The position numbers and the translations under genes are program-made. This document shows, piece after piece, positions 26,019-39,268 of a DNA stretch of 64,000 bases. Location of the stretch: the NCBI GenBank assembly GCA_010094045.1, contig ML986673.1, forward strand, positions 1 through 64,000, given 5' to 3'. The stretch comes from Lojkania enalia (taxonomy: Eukaryota > Ascomycota > Dothideomycetes > Pleosporales). Below the pieces are notes generated by a model. That model saw only the letters and a list, made by a program, of their open reading frames with translations. It was not told the origin of the DNA and searched no databases. Within the stretch, counting starts at the first letter, position 1. The number at the start of each line of letters is the position of its first letter.

Positions 26019-26191
26019 AGATTGTTGTCCAAGCAATTAAAAATGCAACTCCTCGCATCATCCAAATCGTTGAGAATGAGATCAGGAAGTTCTGTTCCCC
26101 CGACGAAAATTTCGATGAAGGAAATTTCGATGAAGGCTATAAGGAGAGTTTAGGCAAAGCTACAAGCGCATTGAAGGATTTACAGGTATAA
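25898..26191 (+). CDS. Unknown lysine-rich ORF, possibly a 3' exon
   Basis: A 97-codon open frame with no ATG near its start (it opens at TTG), so if coding it is an exon rather than a whole gene. Composition is protein-like: helical, lysine- and isoleucine-rich (KSIFKICKIDN, MLKIVVQAIKNATPRI), then a short duplicated NFDEG. It could be the last exon of a gene that includes 25233-25490 or 25497-26018. I recognise no family. Confidence 0.25.
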   Translation: MSRGKYTYQTAKEGVWEYIKGGCKSIFKICKIDNIANSMLKIVVQAIKNATPRIIQIVENEIRKFCSPDENFDEGNFDEGYKESLGKATSALKDLQV

Positions 26192-26224
26192 ATCTAGAGA
26201 GAATGTTGGCTTTAGTGGGATATG

Positions 26225-27050
26225 GCTAAACGTCATAAATCCTCTACAATTCAATTTCTACAATGATGTTGTACTACTTTAAGCGAACGTGGAGGAAAAT
26301 TTCGGTACTAATATTTGATTTTATCTTTAAACGAGTTTGACGGCCATATCTCTTGAGCCTCGTTCCACAACATATATACGGGATTGTTCGTCCTGTAGCC
26401 CCATGAACAAGACTTTCCCGAAATCGCCGACTGTGGCGGGATCGACGAATACTGAGGCTGCTGACGACTCTCAGCTTGCTTCTCATATTTTGATCGTATG
26501 GTACAGTTGTGCACAGCTACATCGTGAGCGATAGCTATATCACCCATCTCGTTGCTTATTGCACACACAAGTCTACGTCCTATTTAGCATAAGCGGGCTT
26601 CTAACATGTACTTTATACTTTGTATTTGGTGTGTCCTCTAATATTATATCCCTTGCCAGACCTTGTGTCGTAACAATCCCTTTGGTCGCTCTCCAGCTCG
26701 TTAGAGCCAAGTCGTTCTTGGGCCAGGCCCTCCATCGTTACGCGGTATCTCCTCTTCTAGAAAATCCTGTTCGAGAGCAAGGAATATGTGTTGTTGTACT
26801 CATTACCATCATCCGTAGTAGACTGGGTATGATTGCTATAAGCCTATATTTCTTGTCAGCAGTACTAATAGCAAAACAATCGCTACGAACCCGCCAGTGC
26901 TAGTACCTCCGATCATGTTGAAGTAGTCTCAAGGTTTTGGTGACGATTCTGCGTCGATATTGCCCATCAGCTGCTTCAAGATCCGGAGTGTCGACAGGCC
27001 GCGGATGCCATCGCCATCTAGAGCGACCAGGCAGATGTCATGCTTGGGTA
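26225..27050 (-). pseudogene. Decayed patatin-like phospholipase
   Basis: Reading leftward from about 27045: LVALDGDGIRGLSTLRILK (family form LSLDGGGIRGLS, the oxyanion loop, here with D for the middle G), then a TGA stop, then DYFNMIGGTSTGG, which keeps the GTSTGG nucleophile motif. After frameshifts, NNPVYMLWNEAQEIW near 26390-26340 matches the NNPV...WNEA segment of fungal patatins, followed by traces of the SIGTG strand near 26300. Living enzymes of this family hydrolyse acyl lipids and in fungi often carry C-terminal repeat domains. Stops and shifts make this copy non-functional. It is not strongly AT-biased, so ordinary decay rather than full RIP seems likely. Confidence 0.75.
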
Positions 27051-28349
27051 TGGCAGGATCGGCGAGTATAATATTAATTAGCCAGGCTTAACGAGAAGTA
27101 TGCAGCAGTACGCTTACAACATCACAAGAGTGCAGAGCCGCGCGGGCGATGTAGACAGTGTCGTACAGCAGTCTATCTTCATCTCTACGAGGTTGAGATT
27201 ATAGGCAGTGTATCTAGATTTGCCAATTCGCCATCTAGGCTAGAAGGAAGGTTCAGCCGAGGCGCCGTTAGACTTTCCCTGTGAAACTTAGAAGTAGGAA
27301 AGGTGGCGGTGCTCCGAAAGCTCTCTACGGTTTGCAAGCACTGGCAGGCGGCTGATCCGCTCCTGGCAGACCGTTCCGAGCTCGAGCTGCAACGGAGAAG
27401 TATTTTCCTGTACCGCGATAATCACGCGACCGCACTAATGGCGCTCTAAAGGATACGTAAAGTGAGATGTCATGACATTGGTTACAAGATTTTACATAGC
27501 TACAGGCCTAAGAGCTATATTCTAGGCTTGCTTGATTGATATAACACTGGTAAGAGCTTAATAGTAGTGCTGTGGTAAACGAACTCTGCTATGTGTTAAA
27601 AAAAAAAGGAGGCTCCGCGCAAAGGCGACCGACGCGAGCGTAATTTTTAGGTGGTAGGCTTCTAAATATTCGGAATGGCTATAGTACATAATTGATACAA
27701 AATCATGGTAAAAATTAACGTGCACAAAGATTCTGAGCTGCTTGAAGCCAAAATAACACTCATATTTCCCGGCACAGCGGCTTCTCGCGACGTAGGGAGG
27801 GACGTTAGGAGAATTTTATTCATTCAATTGTGGAAGCCATGATCACATATGCGCATCTAAGTCTACAAAATACGCAAGCAAGACTGCCCCATTAGGGCAA
27901 CACCTACCTTCTGCTCACTCGAAAATGATCCAACATCTTACCACCAACATTCACCGTGACGTTTGAACACCGTCTAACGTAATCTCTCTATATTCAGACG
28001 TTGCTGCGGATGACGGCGCTTTGGTTCTCGATGACAATCGCCACCTGGCCCTACACTCCAATTGGTCCATCGGAATCCGTGCCCTATCAATCGGGACGAG
28101 CCACGCCTCTTTCGCCCGGCAAGTGAACCCCAACCCCGAGATCATCCGGAAATGGATTTAAATGAGAGCGGCGCCATCAGGATGTATATTAACTTCATTC
28201 AGCCTTTCCGTGATATGAGGTCGGTTTCCTTTGGCAAGCCGTTGATGGCAACTGGTGCTGGTCCACCTCCAAACTTTGAACTTGACTTTCCACCATCACT
28301 CTCAAATTTTATCACTATAATTCCACAAATTAATACGCTATAAAAGAAT
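27051..28349. other. Gene-poor interval with possible coding traces
   Basis: No intact gene seen. A short protein-like stretch on the plus strand around 27300-27445 (KLSTVCKHWQAADPLLADR) and another around 27990-28160 (LHSNWSIGIRALSIGTSHAS) look like gene fragments but cannot be assigned. A purine-rich A-run lies near 27600. Confidence 0.4.
28339..28346 (+). promoter_or_regulatory. TATA-like sequence next to the rhodopsin-like gene start
   Basis: CTATAAAAG lies only about 5 bp before the proposed ATG at 28350. That is too close for a canonical TATA box, so either it is fortuitous or translation starts further down. Confidence 0.25.
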
Positions 28350-29721
28350 ATGTCACTTGCTCTTTCGAGCATCGAGGATTTTGTATCCTTATCACGTATC
28401 AAGAAATTCGACTTCTTTGTGAGTGTGTCGAGCGTTTCTTATTAGCCCTTCGCTAACTTTAAGAAAGATAACTACCGCAACATTCTTCTGCCTCGCACTC
28501 ATTACGAGATTTATACGCATAACTGTCAAAATTCACTATCGGCGTCCATTCAGCCTCGATGATTGCCTTGTCCTCATTGGGGCTGTCTGCCTTATTGCCG
28601 CTACTGGGTTGACATATTCCTGGCTCGACAATTTCTACCTCGGGGTTGTGCTGGCGAAAGATGTGTCCTTCGGCTCATCACTAGCCCCTGAAGAGTTAAA
28701 AAGTTTCATGAACACGGATTTGAATGCTTTATTCGTGTCGACTATGGTTCTGCTCTGGACAGCAATCTTTTGTGTTAAAGGGTCGTTCTTGACATTCTCC
28801 CGGCCCATTGTTAAAGCAGTAGGAACTTTGGAGACTTATTACATCATAGTAACCTCAGCGACCATTGTGGCATGGGCATATAGAGTTGTGCAACTGATTT
28901 TGAAATGCCCTAAATTTAGCGAAGGACCTAGTAAGTAGCCATTTAATGGGAAGGCATTCTGCGCTAATAGCATTAGTGCAATGTTTCAACCGTGATGAGC
29001 AATTAACAGGTGGTACTTCCGCTGCAGGAGCTGCGGTAGATGTGTTTACCAGTTTCATGAGTAAGGTTCCCATCTCGCTACTCGTTGATAAGGAAGAGAC
29101 TTAAATATATTTATTCTAGTGTTGAGCATACCAACTCTGCTCTATTCCTATATAAAGCTTTCGGACAAGCAAAGAACTGCACTTGCGACCTTCTACATTT
29201 TCGTGATGGTGATAATTGTTGTCACAATACTTCCCAGCATTGACCTCCCCGGAGCGGTATTCCAATCGGACGACTTGCCTTGGTCGGTGTTCTGGTCTCA
29301 TACCGGAGCGAGCATGGCTATAATACTGGCATCCCTCAGCGCTTTCCAAACAGTAATCGTTCTCAAGTCTAGTGACAACGATGCTCCCAAAAATGCGGAG
29401 TTGGAGAGATCTTCCCAAAACGTTTGGTGGCGCATGTCTACCGGCAAAAGCCCAGAAGATGCACTGCCGATTGCTCCAAAAGCGGCTATATTGGCCACAA
29501 CAACTCTAACCCGGAGCGAACAAGCTGATCTCGAAAGGGATAGTCGTCAGGCGATGTCAAGGTGGTCAGTAAGTACACTCAGCACTCGAAGCTCGCAAAG
29601 CTCGATACGATCGAAGCATATTTCTGTGCCAGCTTTTGAAGGTGGTTCAAGTGTGTGGGTCACTAGTCTGGGATGGGTCCACGAAAGACGCAGTGAGGAG
29701 TACGAGAGGCCCTTTTCTTAA
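28350..29721 (+). CDS. Fungal rhodopsin-like seven-transmembrane protein (4 exons)
   Basis: Proposed exons 28350-28418, 28468-28930, 28977-29060, 29120-29721 (405 aa). All introns have GT..AG ends, lengths 49, 46 and 59, and the first has a CTAAC branch site at 28452-28456. Joined, the protein has hydrophobic segments in the order of the fungal integral-membrane family related to PTH11-type receptors: TTATFFCLALITRF, the diagnostic R...SLDDCLVLIGAVCL, a luminal loop, FVSTMVLLWTAIFCVKGSFL, TYYIIVTSATIVAWAY, VDVFTSFMMLSIPTLLYS, LATFYIFVMVIIVVTI and a last span near MAIILASLSAF. A polar, serine-rich cytosolic tail of about 110 residues follows. No CFEM domain precedes it. Family members are putative surface sensors; the ligand is unknown. 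The second intron could alternatively end at 28970, adding two residues. The gene looks intact, isolated amid decayed genes. Confidence 0.78.
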
Positions 29722-30110
29722 TTCGGGATTGATCAGGAACCTGAGGCCGTGATCACTATTGAGTAGTGGCAAGAAATCTCCACTTTGACACAGCATTCAA
29801 TACCTTTCTATTCTTTCAAGTAAATTTAGTTGACTAACATAATATCTACTTTCGAGCGCTCATACGCTAGAATATTGTTAACTCCTGAGTATCACATGCC
29901 TTCAAAGTTATCCCCTATATCCATTCGGCGTGAGTAAACTAGGCACGATTTTACTCCATAATCGCGAATTCCAGAAGATTTAAGGAAATGGAACTTTCTG
30001 CTTTTCGTCGTAAAAGAGAAGACCCGGAGTAGAAGTGACAAGTATTCACAAATATTCCAGCAAATTTGAAGAATATTGCAAAAGTTTTATTTTTGGTAAA
30101 TGGGTTGTGC
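29722..30110. other. Intergenic, downstream of the rhodopsin-like gene
   Basis: No ORF, RNA gene or repeat recognised; moderately AT-rich. Confidence 0.5.
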
Positions 30111-30260
30111 TGAAAGGTTATGTAAGGCATAATCCCTACTGAGAGCTGGCCTTGATATCATGTGACACTGGGACGGACAGTATAAATAGCCTCGATCCTC
30201 TATAGATATCAATCAACGCAGTTCTTCTCTTCTGGCTTGATACCTCACGTATGCGAATAA
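30111..30260 (+). repeat. LTR-like repeat, copy 1 of an inverted pair
   Basis: About 150 bp similar to the reverse complement of 39584-39729. Shared core: TGATATCATGTGA, GGAC(G/A)GACAGTATAAATAGC, GATCCTCTATAGATAT(C/G)A. The embedded TATAAATAG suggests an LTR promoter. I found no target duplication, so its exact ends are open. Confidence 0.6.
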
Positions 30261-30431
30261 ATTTCTATTTTCTGACACTAGATGGGTAGAACTATTTATT
30301 ATCTCGTCTATGGGACCCATGAGATTGCCCAATATCTAGGTTTTTGAGCTAATGGGTCTAATTACCAGCTTCGTGCATATACTAACATCCATTAGAGCGT
30401 ATCCGAGTCGGTCTCGCTTTTCTACACGTTC

Positions 30432-30591
30432 TGTAAGCTCAGGTCACGTACCTGATCAGCTGTGCAGCTCTTGACGTAGCAGTCTCATGTACTATATATT
30501 CCCCCGCCGTACCTTAACTGAGAGGTCAAGGGCACCATCAATACATATATCTATACAACCCTATACGGTCTCCACCCCCCTCCTGCTTACA
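30432..30591 (+). mobile_element. Solo LTR, family 2, copy 1 (160 bp)
   Basis: Starts TGTAAGC and ends GCTTACA, a perfect short inverted terminus of TG..CA type, with the 5-bp TSD CGTTC on both sides (30427-30431, 30592-30596). It contains ATGTACTATATATTCC, a TATA-like core. Partner copy at 43433-43604. Confidence 0.82.
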
Positions 30592-32874
30592 CGTTCTTAC
30601 CATTTTCTAAGGCCCTGGATTATGTCCCTGAATGTCAGTAAAATCATTGTCAGTCTCAACACATTTGTAAACCCTATGCCGCAACGATTACATATCTTCG
30701 CGTATCTCTTCCGTACAACCAAAAGAACTAACACAATAATGCAATGTAACCGAATATTTTATGAATCTACACACTATAGTTCTCGTCTAAAAGAACCTTT
30801 CAAGAAGTGTTATACGGGTCGAGTTCTGCCGCCAGCGGTGGAACATGAAAAACGTGTGGAGCGGGAGACGAGTCGGGGGCCGCTCGAATCGGGTATCGTG
30901 ATATCCCTGCGAAACTCTCGTCGCAAAAAGGACACGTAATCATGTGTAGAAAATGATGATGATTGGTCGATTGAAATGATACTCGAACCCAATTCCTCAT
31001 TTCGAAGCCTTTCTTCGGCTCCAGGACATCACATCACGATGAGATCCATATATGTTCGACATTTACTTTAATGATAATGCCAACTATGAAGGCTATAGTA
31101 ACGGGAATTTAGCGACTCGTATATACCTTCATAGATTCGTGATTTCAGAACTAAAGAGCCCTTCAAACAGTGACGATCAAGCTCACCTATCCCGATGCCG
31201 GACATCATAGTCTGCTGGATTTGTATTAAGACGCGGCGTAAACAGAAATTTTGTTTTCTCATACTACAAAGTTGAGTGAAATCAAGTTTTGGTCTTTATG
31301 AGCTAGCGTGGGATGTGGGAACATGAGTAGGCTTAAACCACTGTCGGCATATCTATTATAGCATTGCATCTCAACGAGCAGATTGGGCACAACGATCTCA
31401 TGGCCTTGAACATAATCTCGGCCTCTAGGAAATTTTAGTGAAAAAAGTGGATTGAATTAAATTGCCTAATTTTTTCATCGCAGTCCTAGACATGGATTAC
31501 TTTAACGTGGATTTCTGGGGGTTTATATGGCCATGAAAAGTTTAGACTAGTATCCTCAAATCGAGCGACGAAGAACGATAAGAAGTAAACGATAGTCTGG
31601 CTCATGTATATTCAATTCGGAAAAATGTGATTTTAGTCCAAATAACCCTCTGCTTCATGTTAGAATGACGTGCTGCATTTGATTGTAATACACATAACAT
31701 GACACATACATTCTGAAGGCGCGATTTAACATGAAGCTTAATACCCTTGAATTTTAGAGCTCGGACTGAAATATCCCAACATAATACCTATTGCTATTTA
31801 ATTTAATTAGCTCGAGTGTGAATATTCGGGGCATGATTTTGTGCACGAACGTCGAAGCAGTATATTCTAGACCTTTCGTAATATTCCATATACTATTTAA
31901 ACCAAACGCATCATTTCAGGGGCGTAAAATCCGAATCTACAAGAAAGTATTCATATACAACGATGGAATACCGGGTACTAATAGAAATTATCATAGAATC
32001 GGGTTTTAGTCTGGAAATATGATACACTAATATCTCAAATTCGGAGCCAATAGTGCAAATTATGCCATTATCTCTGCGGGACTTTTGTGATATCCATGAA
32101 ATATTGCCGATATTAGCTTTGGGGGTACAATCTCCCATTATTCTTAGGAAGTAGAGCTTTTAGACCCAACAAAGAGGGTACCAACATATCTTCCAATAGA
32201 ACATTCTTTAGTATTCGAACAAAGCTTGTAATTTATGGGTTTCAGGTCTGCTCGACGAAGTATTTGTATACTTCCAAGCCTACCAACTTGCCACAGGATT
32301 ATGTGTTTAAGAAATTCAACGCTTCCTTCGATCGCAGGCCCACGTGTTCTATGTGAATGCAGCGGGTCTATGTAAACACGGTGGAGGTTCCTTTCACTTT
32401 TATTTCTCATTCATTAAACTCTTTTTTTTCCCATGTCTAAATTGAATGATTAAAACCATGACAGAGTCTAGAATAAGCCCTTTTAAAATAACATGGACGG
32501 AGAGCTTGCTCTTTTAGACGGATGATTATTACATTCTACTGGGATTTAAATTTGATATAATTGGTAGTGCAATGGGAACTGGAATTGGTATTATAGATGG
32601 TGTATATCATGAACGCTTTCGTTTCCCTAAAACAGAGTCCTAGGAGAGCAAATAACATAGATGGTGGTAGTAGTTCGGAGTTCGGACCTGAATGTGGACT
32701 AAAAGGGATTTAAGAATTAGCTCATGCGACAAATTTTGGCAGTATTCGAGAAATGACAAACGCAGCGAGTGGTAATAGGAAGCGGTAATGAGGTTAGAAA
32801 GGTGAGCAGAGGTGAATATAACGATTCTTTTCTGCAACTGCTATTCGATTTGCAAGACTTGTACTTTTCTATAA
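30592..32874. other. Gene desert
   Basis: About 2.3 kb of AT-leaning sequence with only short open frames in all directions; none has a recognisable motif or splice-supported extension. Confidence 0.5.
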
Positions 32875-32996
32875 TGTCAGAGCTGGCTCTGATGAGGGTT
32901 GGGAAAACTGCGTCTATTGACTAGAAATGCGAGACATGCTACATATATATCCCTGGACCTGCCAAGGGGCTAACTGTGAATAGCTTAGCCGTAACA
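32875..32996 (+). mobile_element. Solo LTR, family 1, copy 1 (122 bp)
   Basis: Begins TGTCAGAGCTGG and ends TTAGCCGTAACA; flanked by TATAA (32870-32874) and TATAG (32997-33001), a TSD differing at one base. Almost identical to 38535-38660 apart from a 4-bp GGCT indel. Very small for an LTR, resembling those of miniature LTR retrotransposons. Confidence 0.8.
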
Positions 32997-35127
32997 TATA
33001 GCATAGCATGGGATGCTTGTTGGAGTTGTTAAATCGCTAGTTAAGATGAATCCCAGTCTTCTTTCGGTATATTTAAAGAGGCTTCGCCCTACTTCAATAC
33101 TCTTCATACAATACTCTCTCGATATAAACGAAAGGATATAGATGATTGTCGTATGTTTTCTCCAGTAATTCCAAAATCTCTGAAAACTCACACTCTAGAA
33201 GGGTTCAAGGCAGCATATATTCCTAGAGTACCATTCCTATAAAAATCCAAGATTGAGATCTATAAATAATATTTGAGATCCGGACTACGTACCAATTCTT
33301 AGACTAAAAACATCAAGAAACCACTGTCATGCACTGCAATTCGAACACGCCCTGGGCTCTTACACAAATTTTACAGGATGTGTGAAAAGTAGGGCACGAG
33401 AGCTCACGGAGATGGTAGCAAAGATCATGATGGTTCCTAAATGAAAAACTCCGACTTTTAATATTTAAGAGGATAATATATTACAGCTCCTAGCCAATCG
33501 TGTTCTCTAACAGAGGGGTATATGGCTCCAGAAGTATATAAATACCATGCTCCTCTCTAGCCCCATTACTTACACATGGTCACACTCCCTTACGGGTCTA
33601 AAAGCGCCATAGTAGTAGTAGCATGGTGTTTGGGCTATTCTGCAGGCATTAAGTTGGTCTAAAAGATGTTTTATTACTAAAAATTCTCTACTCTTGTTCC
33701 GGATGAGGCTACAAGTTATTCGAGAGATTGATATTAATGGACCAAAAGGAAACCCTAGCAAACTCGCCTGTGCCGAATCCTGTTGAAATGTTTTGAATAC
33801 AAGCAGGAGTACAGATAATACTTAGGGAAGATAAGACTCTTTGGAACGTCTTTAAAGGTGTCCCCGATTCGTGATACTTCCCGGGATAAGGTTTTTCGAC
33901 GACCGATCGAAATCTTCAATACCTTCCGTGATGTCGTTCGAATCATTTCTTCATCTTGGCCCTCGCCATTGTGGTATACAAACCACTCCATATCTCCCTT
34001 CTTTCCTCTTTCTATACAAACCTTCATCATTTTCGATCCTAATACCACATGTATGGCGAGCAAGTGGAAGCAGAGTAAAACACAAGAGCCACTCATGATG
34101 ATCTACTTGTAAAAAGGAGCACACTAAGTTCCAATGTGGATTAAGAAACCATGGTGACTCGTGCAATACCCCAGAAACCGACAAGCGGACAATCAAATAA
34201 AACCTGGACTTGTTCTACGGACGCATATAATACTAATGACCTCCATTGTCTACACTCCATGGTAAAGTTGCATCGAATACATCAATCACATCTATCAAAC
34301 TATGCACATAAATCGAAATTACCACTGAGAAAGACATCAGTAAAGCCAGATAGCTCTCCTGCAGAAACTGCTCGTCAAACCGTAGCAACAATTCTTTCTG
34401 CTATCGCCGACTCAGACACATAAATACCTCTTCCTCTCTAGTATCCTCCACACAAATCTATATCCCTTCGCGTCTAGAAATCAAATCTGGAAGAAATCAT
34501 GCAGTCTAGATATATGGATATGGCTTGCACATGTGGTGAGAAAGCAAGAAACTGGTTCTGGCATGGCCTAAAAACATGAGCGTGTATAAATGACGAAAAG
34601 GCGTTTGCTCTAAGAGCAAGAGCTTCACGACCTAATGGCAATCTCAGTTCCATATTTTATTGCAGCAAGGACTAGAGGCAATCAAGGATTTTTGTGGAGA
34701 AATTAATTGTCGGAAGATTGGAGAAGCCGTGAAAATACCTAGGTAGTGGGCGAAGATGGGTAGTGGCGCGGTCTGCGATTTCAAATTGAATTGATGGGCA
34801 TCTTTGTGTTATAGTAGGTATGTAGAACGTGGCAGACCATACTTGAAAGGCAAGTCAGAAGCACTTATAATAGAATTATAGGCCATTTAATAGATCGCTG
34901 ATCTTGCAACTGGGTCTCGTGGCTATGGGCTGTGTGTGACCAATCGGCTTGCCTATACCTTGAACCAATTGTACAGTGCCATAAAAGACCGTCCTGAGTG
35001 CGACCACGAAAGCGTGTGTTCATGTGTAAACATGTACAATGGTATCTTGTGTTCCGAAACTCCAGTCTCTATACAAAGAAGAGTTCAATAATTATTGCAA
35101 CGCCATATATCCTAACCATGCACACGC
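32997..35127. other. Gene-poor interval
   Basis: No convincing gene. A 113-codon minus-strand frame (34096-33755) starts with a hydrophobic stretch (CVLLCFHLLAIHVVLG) and could encode a small secreted protein, but there is no homology signal and opposing frames are equally open. 34151-34423 holds a plus-strand frame with no recognisable motif. Confidence 0.4.
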
Positions 35128-36407
<1,280 letters not shown>

Positions 36408-37305
36408 CTTGTCAAATCGGCCTTTCCTTCTGCCTTTGCTTCGACCTTTTTCACTGTTGCGCCAAGGTTTGCTCTGCTGGAGCTGCTGGCGATGCGCCTT
36501 GTGCTTGCGACCAATCTTGACGGCTGTGAATTGGAGTATACGGAGGAGATGCAGGTTGACTGGACGTTTGGCGGGCTGCAGTGGGATGGTTTCGGAGGTC
36601 TTTCGGCCCCACTAAAATTGTCGGAGGTGCTACGGAACTCGTGCGTCACGCCAAGCTTTCTTTCGACCAATAGTAGTTTAGTGTTTTCGTGACCTGTCGG
36701 TATGCTCGACGCTTCGCTTGCTATTATTTGATCCTTGTGTAGTAGGTACTTTTCACTTCGATCTTCCTCTTCTACGCATGGAACTGTAGCCTGATGTATC
36801 AACCAATCATATCTCACAAGCCATGGCCTTGCTCCAGCCTTGCTCTCTTGCATTGCTGTGTTTCCTCCACATTGACTTAAGTGCCTTGTCTCCACTAACT
36901 TCATATTTGAGTTCTGAAGTGGTTCAAATATATGCGCTCTTGGAGTGAGTGCTGACGATTAGGTTGAGGTTACGGCTGCGTGCATATTTATACTTGGTAT
37001 CCGTGCGCGACTAGCGAAACATGTTAAATTACTCTAGCTGTAAAGCCAATGTCGTAAAAGTGAAGGATAATTCTGAACAGAAATAAGCAGGCATGATATG
37101 GCAAGGCAATGTGAGACGTCCTATGTAAGATGTGAAGTTGAGAAGTTCCCTCAAGAATAGGAAGATACGCAATGCACTGTGGTTAATTATTCTAGTTTGC
37201 TTTGCCTTCCCTTCAACAATTTGTTTGCTCATTGGAAATTATCAATTTAGCTATTCAGCCTATTGAAGACAGTGTAATCGACTATGACCAATCACTAGGA
37301 TTAAA
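36408..37305. other. Upstream region of the sirtuin
   Basis: No separate gene confirmed. A 173-codon minus-strand frame (36904-36383) overlaps the sirtuin start in another frame; it is Ser-rich with no motif and may simply be promoter or leader sequence. Confidence 0.45.
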
Positions 37306-38190
37306 GAATTGCTTTCCCCAACAGCGGAAATAGTGGGTTTGACCAACCTGGCTAATCTCCTCAATTTCATCAGGGGAGAGCCTGAGGCCCGAGGACTTCA
37401 GATAATCTGTCATTCTACCACTCTTAATTATGGTCGTGATAGGTACAGCATTCTACTTAATGTGCCATCTGAGCAACACAGCGCTAGTGCTCGCACCATG
37501 CTCCTCCGTAGTCCTAGCAAGTGGGGCGTCAAGATGGCTACCCTTTGCAACAGTAATGGGAGCGAGACCTTTGAAAGAGGTCACCTCAATCCCATGTTCT
37601 CTCATCCAAAGTAAATAGTTGCTGGAGCGCTGAATATATGGATGGAATTCGATGTCGTTGATAAGGGGTTTCTCAGTGGCAGTATGCAGTATCGACTCGA
37701 GATGAAACTTTGGAAGTTAGACACCCCAAGTAACTTGACTTTGCTTGTCTTATTTACTTCCTCTATCGCCTTCCAAGCTCTCTGGAGACCAGAAGGGTCT
37801 CTGGTATAGTATGGAATGTGGAAAAGGAATCTGCGACCGAGTTGGCTCAAAACCAGGATCAGACACTAACTGTGCACCTACGGGCCCAAGTAGTCAATTT
37901 GTAACCTCTCAATAGTACCATCCACGGCCCCTGGGATGTTGGCAATACTTCCTTACACCTGCTTGTGACGAAGATTTTATCCCTTGGAACGCCACTCTCC
38001 TTGATTGCTATCCCAACTTCTCATTTCCATATGATTTGACGCAGTCAATGTATGTAAAGCCAGCGCTCAAAGTCTCCTTTAGGGTCGAAATGAGTTTGCC
38101 GTCGAGATCGTCCTCACTGGCTTGTCCTCGTTACCATCTTTTAACCATGCAGCCACAGTTCCTAATTCCAACTGTTTTAATAGAAGTATC
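37306..38190 (-). pseudogene. Decayed aldo/keto reductase
   Basis: Read leftward across at least three frame changes: TVAAWLKDGNEDKPV near 38165, GKLISTLKETLSAGF then YIDCVKSYGNEKLG near 38050-38010 (family form HIDCAE.YGNE.VG, Asp and Tyr of the catalytic tetrad kept), IKESGVPRDKIFVTS near 37990-37960, PYYTRDPSGLQRAWKAIEEV near 37820-37760, LLGVSNFQSF near 37730-37700, GIEVTSFKGLAPITVAKG near 37600-37540, and a C terminus with SPDEIEEIS near 37350. The motif order is that of fungal NADP-dependent aldo/keto reductases, but the active-site Lys position reads Arg in IFVTSR, and stops and frameshifts disrupt it. Composition is normal, so it decayed without strong RIP. Confidence 0.85.
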
Positions 38191-38534
38191 CATCCAGTCA
38201 GTGCATAGAGCAGTCTTCTTACCAGGGGTATCTGGTGCCGTATCGGATGCGTAAGACAGGGGTCTCCGGCATGCTATAGTTGCTTAGAAATATATAGGCC
38301 TTTTAGTGCGGAAGATGTCAGTGATTGTTGAAAATGGACAATAGTTAGCGCTCTCAACTACGTTGAAAGCCTATTTACGTTGATTGAAGCAGAGATTGAG
38401 ATTGGCAGCAGTCTAAATGGAAAGAGCAACGGATTTCACACCATAGAGAATCAGGCCGCGCCCTGAGCCTTGCGTGATACGGCTCTCGGGGGAAGAAGAG
38501 CGCAACACCTTCAGGCTCAATTATCAGGCTGGTT
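38191..38534. other. Intergenic
   Basis: No gene or repeat recognised between the dead reductase and the small solo LTR. Confidence 0.5.
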
Positions 38535-38660
38535 TGTCAGAGCTGGCTGGCTCTGATGAGGGTTGGAAAAACTGCGTCTATTGACTAGAAATGCGAGACA
38601 TGCTACATATATATCCCTGGACCTGCCAAGGGGCTAACTGTGAATAGCTTAGCCGTAACA
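38535..38660 (+). mobile_element. Solo LTR, family 1, copy 2 (126 bp)
   Basis: TGTCAGAGC ... CCGTAACA with a perfect 5-bp TSD TGGTT (38530-38534 and 38661-38665). Nearly identical to 32875-32996, so both insertions are recent relative to the RIP-mutated block, or escaped RIP because they are short. Confidence 0.85.
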
Positions 38661-39268
38661 TGGTTGCCTAAAAAAGGGTACGAACATGCGCCATCAAGGA
38701 TTGCCCGAACACTTGGGAAGCACAGGGGGCGCAGCACAATGTCGAATACACCGCTGAAAGACAGGACAGACGTACTCCTCTCTTGCGTTATCTCAGGCTA
38801 CTGATTGATTATATGCTTTTACTTGCGCAGATCTAACAAGAAACTAATCCTGGAATCAAAAAATTTCTACTTACAGTCGGACATAGAAGTATAGAATGGC
38901 AGTGCAGCTTCGCTGCTGGGTTTTCCGTCTTCCGAAAACGAGAATCCGACCTTGGAGTCCAAGCCTTCAATGGAGATCTTGAATAATCTGATGGAGCGCA
39001 CTTGATGTTTGCTACTAACCATGCTTTCTCCAAAAAACTTACTCAGCAAATGTAATGAACCGGAAGATTGAATATTGTGGAATTGAGGAAGTATGCGCAG
39101 ATCAACCTGGCCAACACCGAGACACCTAGTAGATTATGACACCTAGAATTGTTCGTTGAGTAATGTGGTGAGAGGCGAATCTTGTCTCAGGGAGGGAGAT
39201 GAGGAGCTGAACTGCTTGGTTGAAGATGGCCAGTAGGCCATATTTATGTACATGAAAAAGGGGTATAT
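38661..39268. other. Intergenic with a possible orphan exon
   Basis: The minus strand at about 39045-38876 reads VRSIRLFKISIEGL and GFSFSEDGKPSSEAALPFY and ends at a good donor (GTAAGTAG), so it may be a surviving exon of a lost gene. Product unknown. Confidence 0.35.

Noticed and set aside
26559..26903. Hydrophobic 114-codon plus-strand ORF
   Set aside because: Antisense to the patatin-like pseudogene; hydrophobicity arises from the complementary strand.
32884..32912. CTGATGAG followed by GAAAA, resembling a hammerhead ribozyme core
   Set aside because: The bases between cannot form stem II and no cleavage-site strand is present; TG..CA ends with a TSD explain it as a solo LTR.
33755..34096. 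113-codon minus-strand ORF with a hydrophobic N terminus
   Set aside because: Could be a small secreted protein, but there is no homology or splice evidence and opposite-strand frames are equally open; not listed as a gene.
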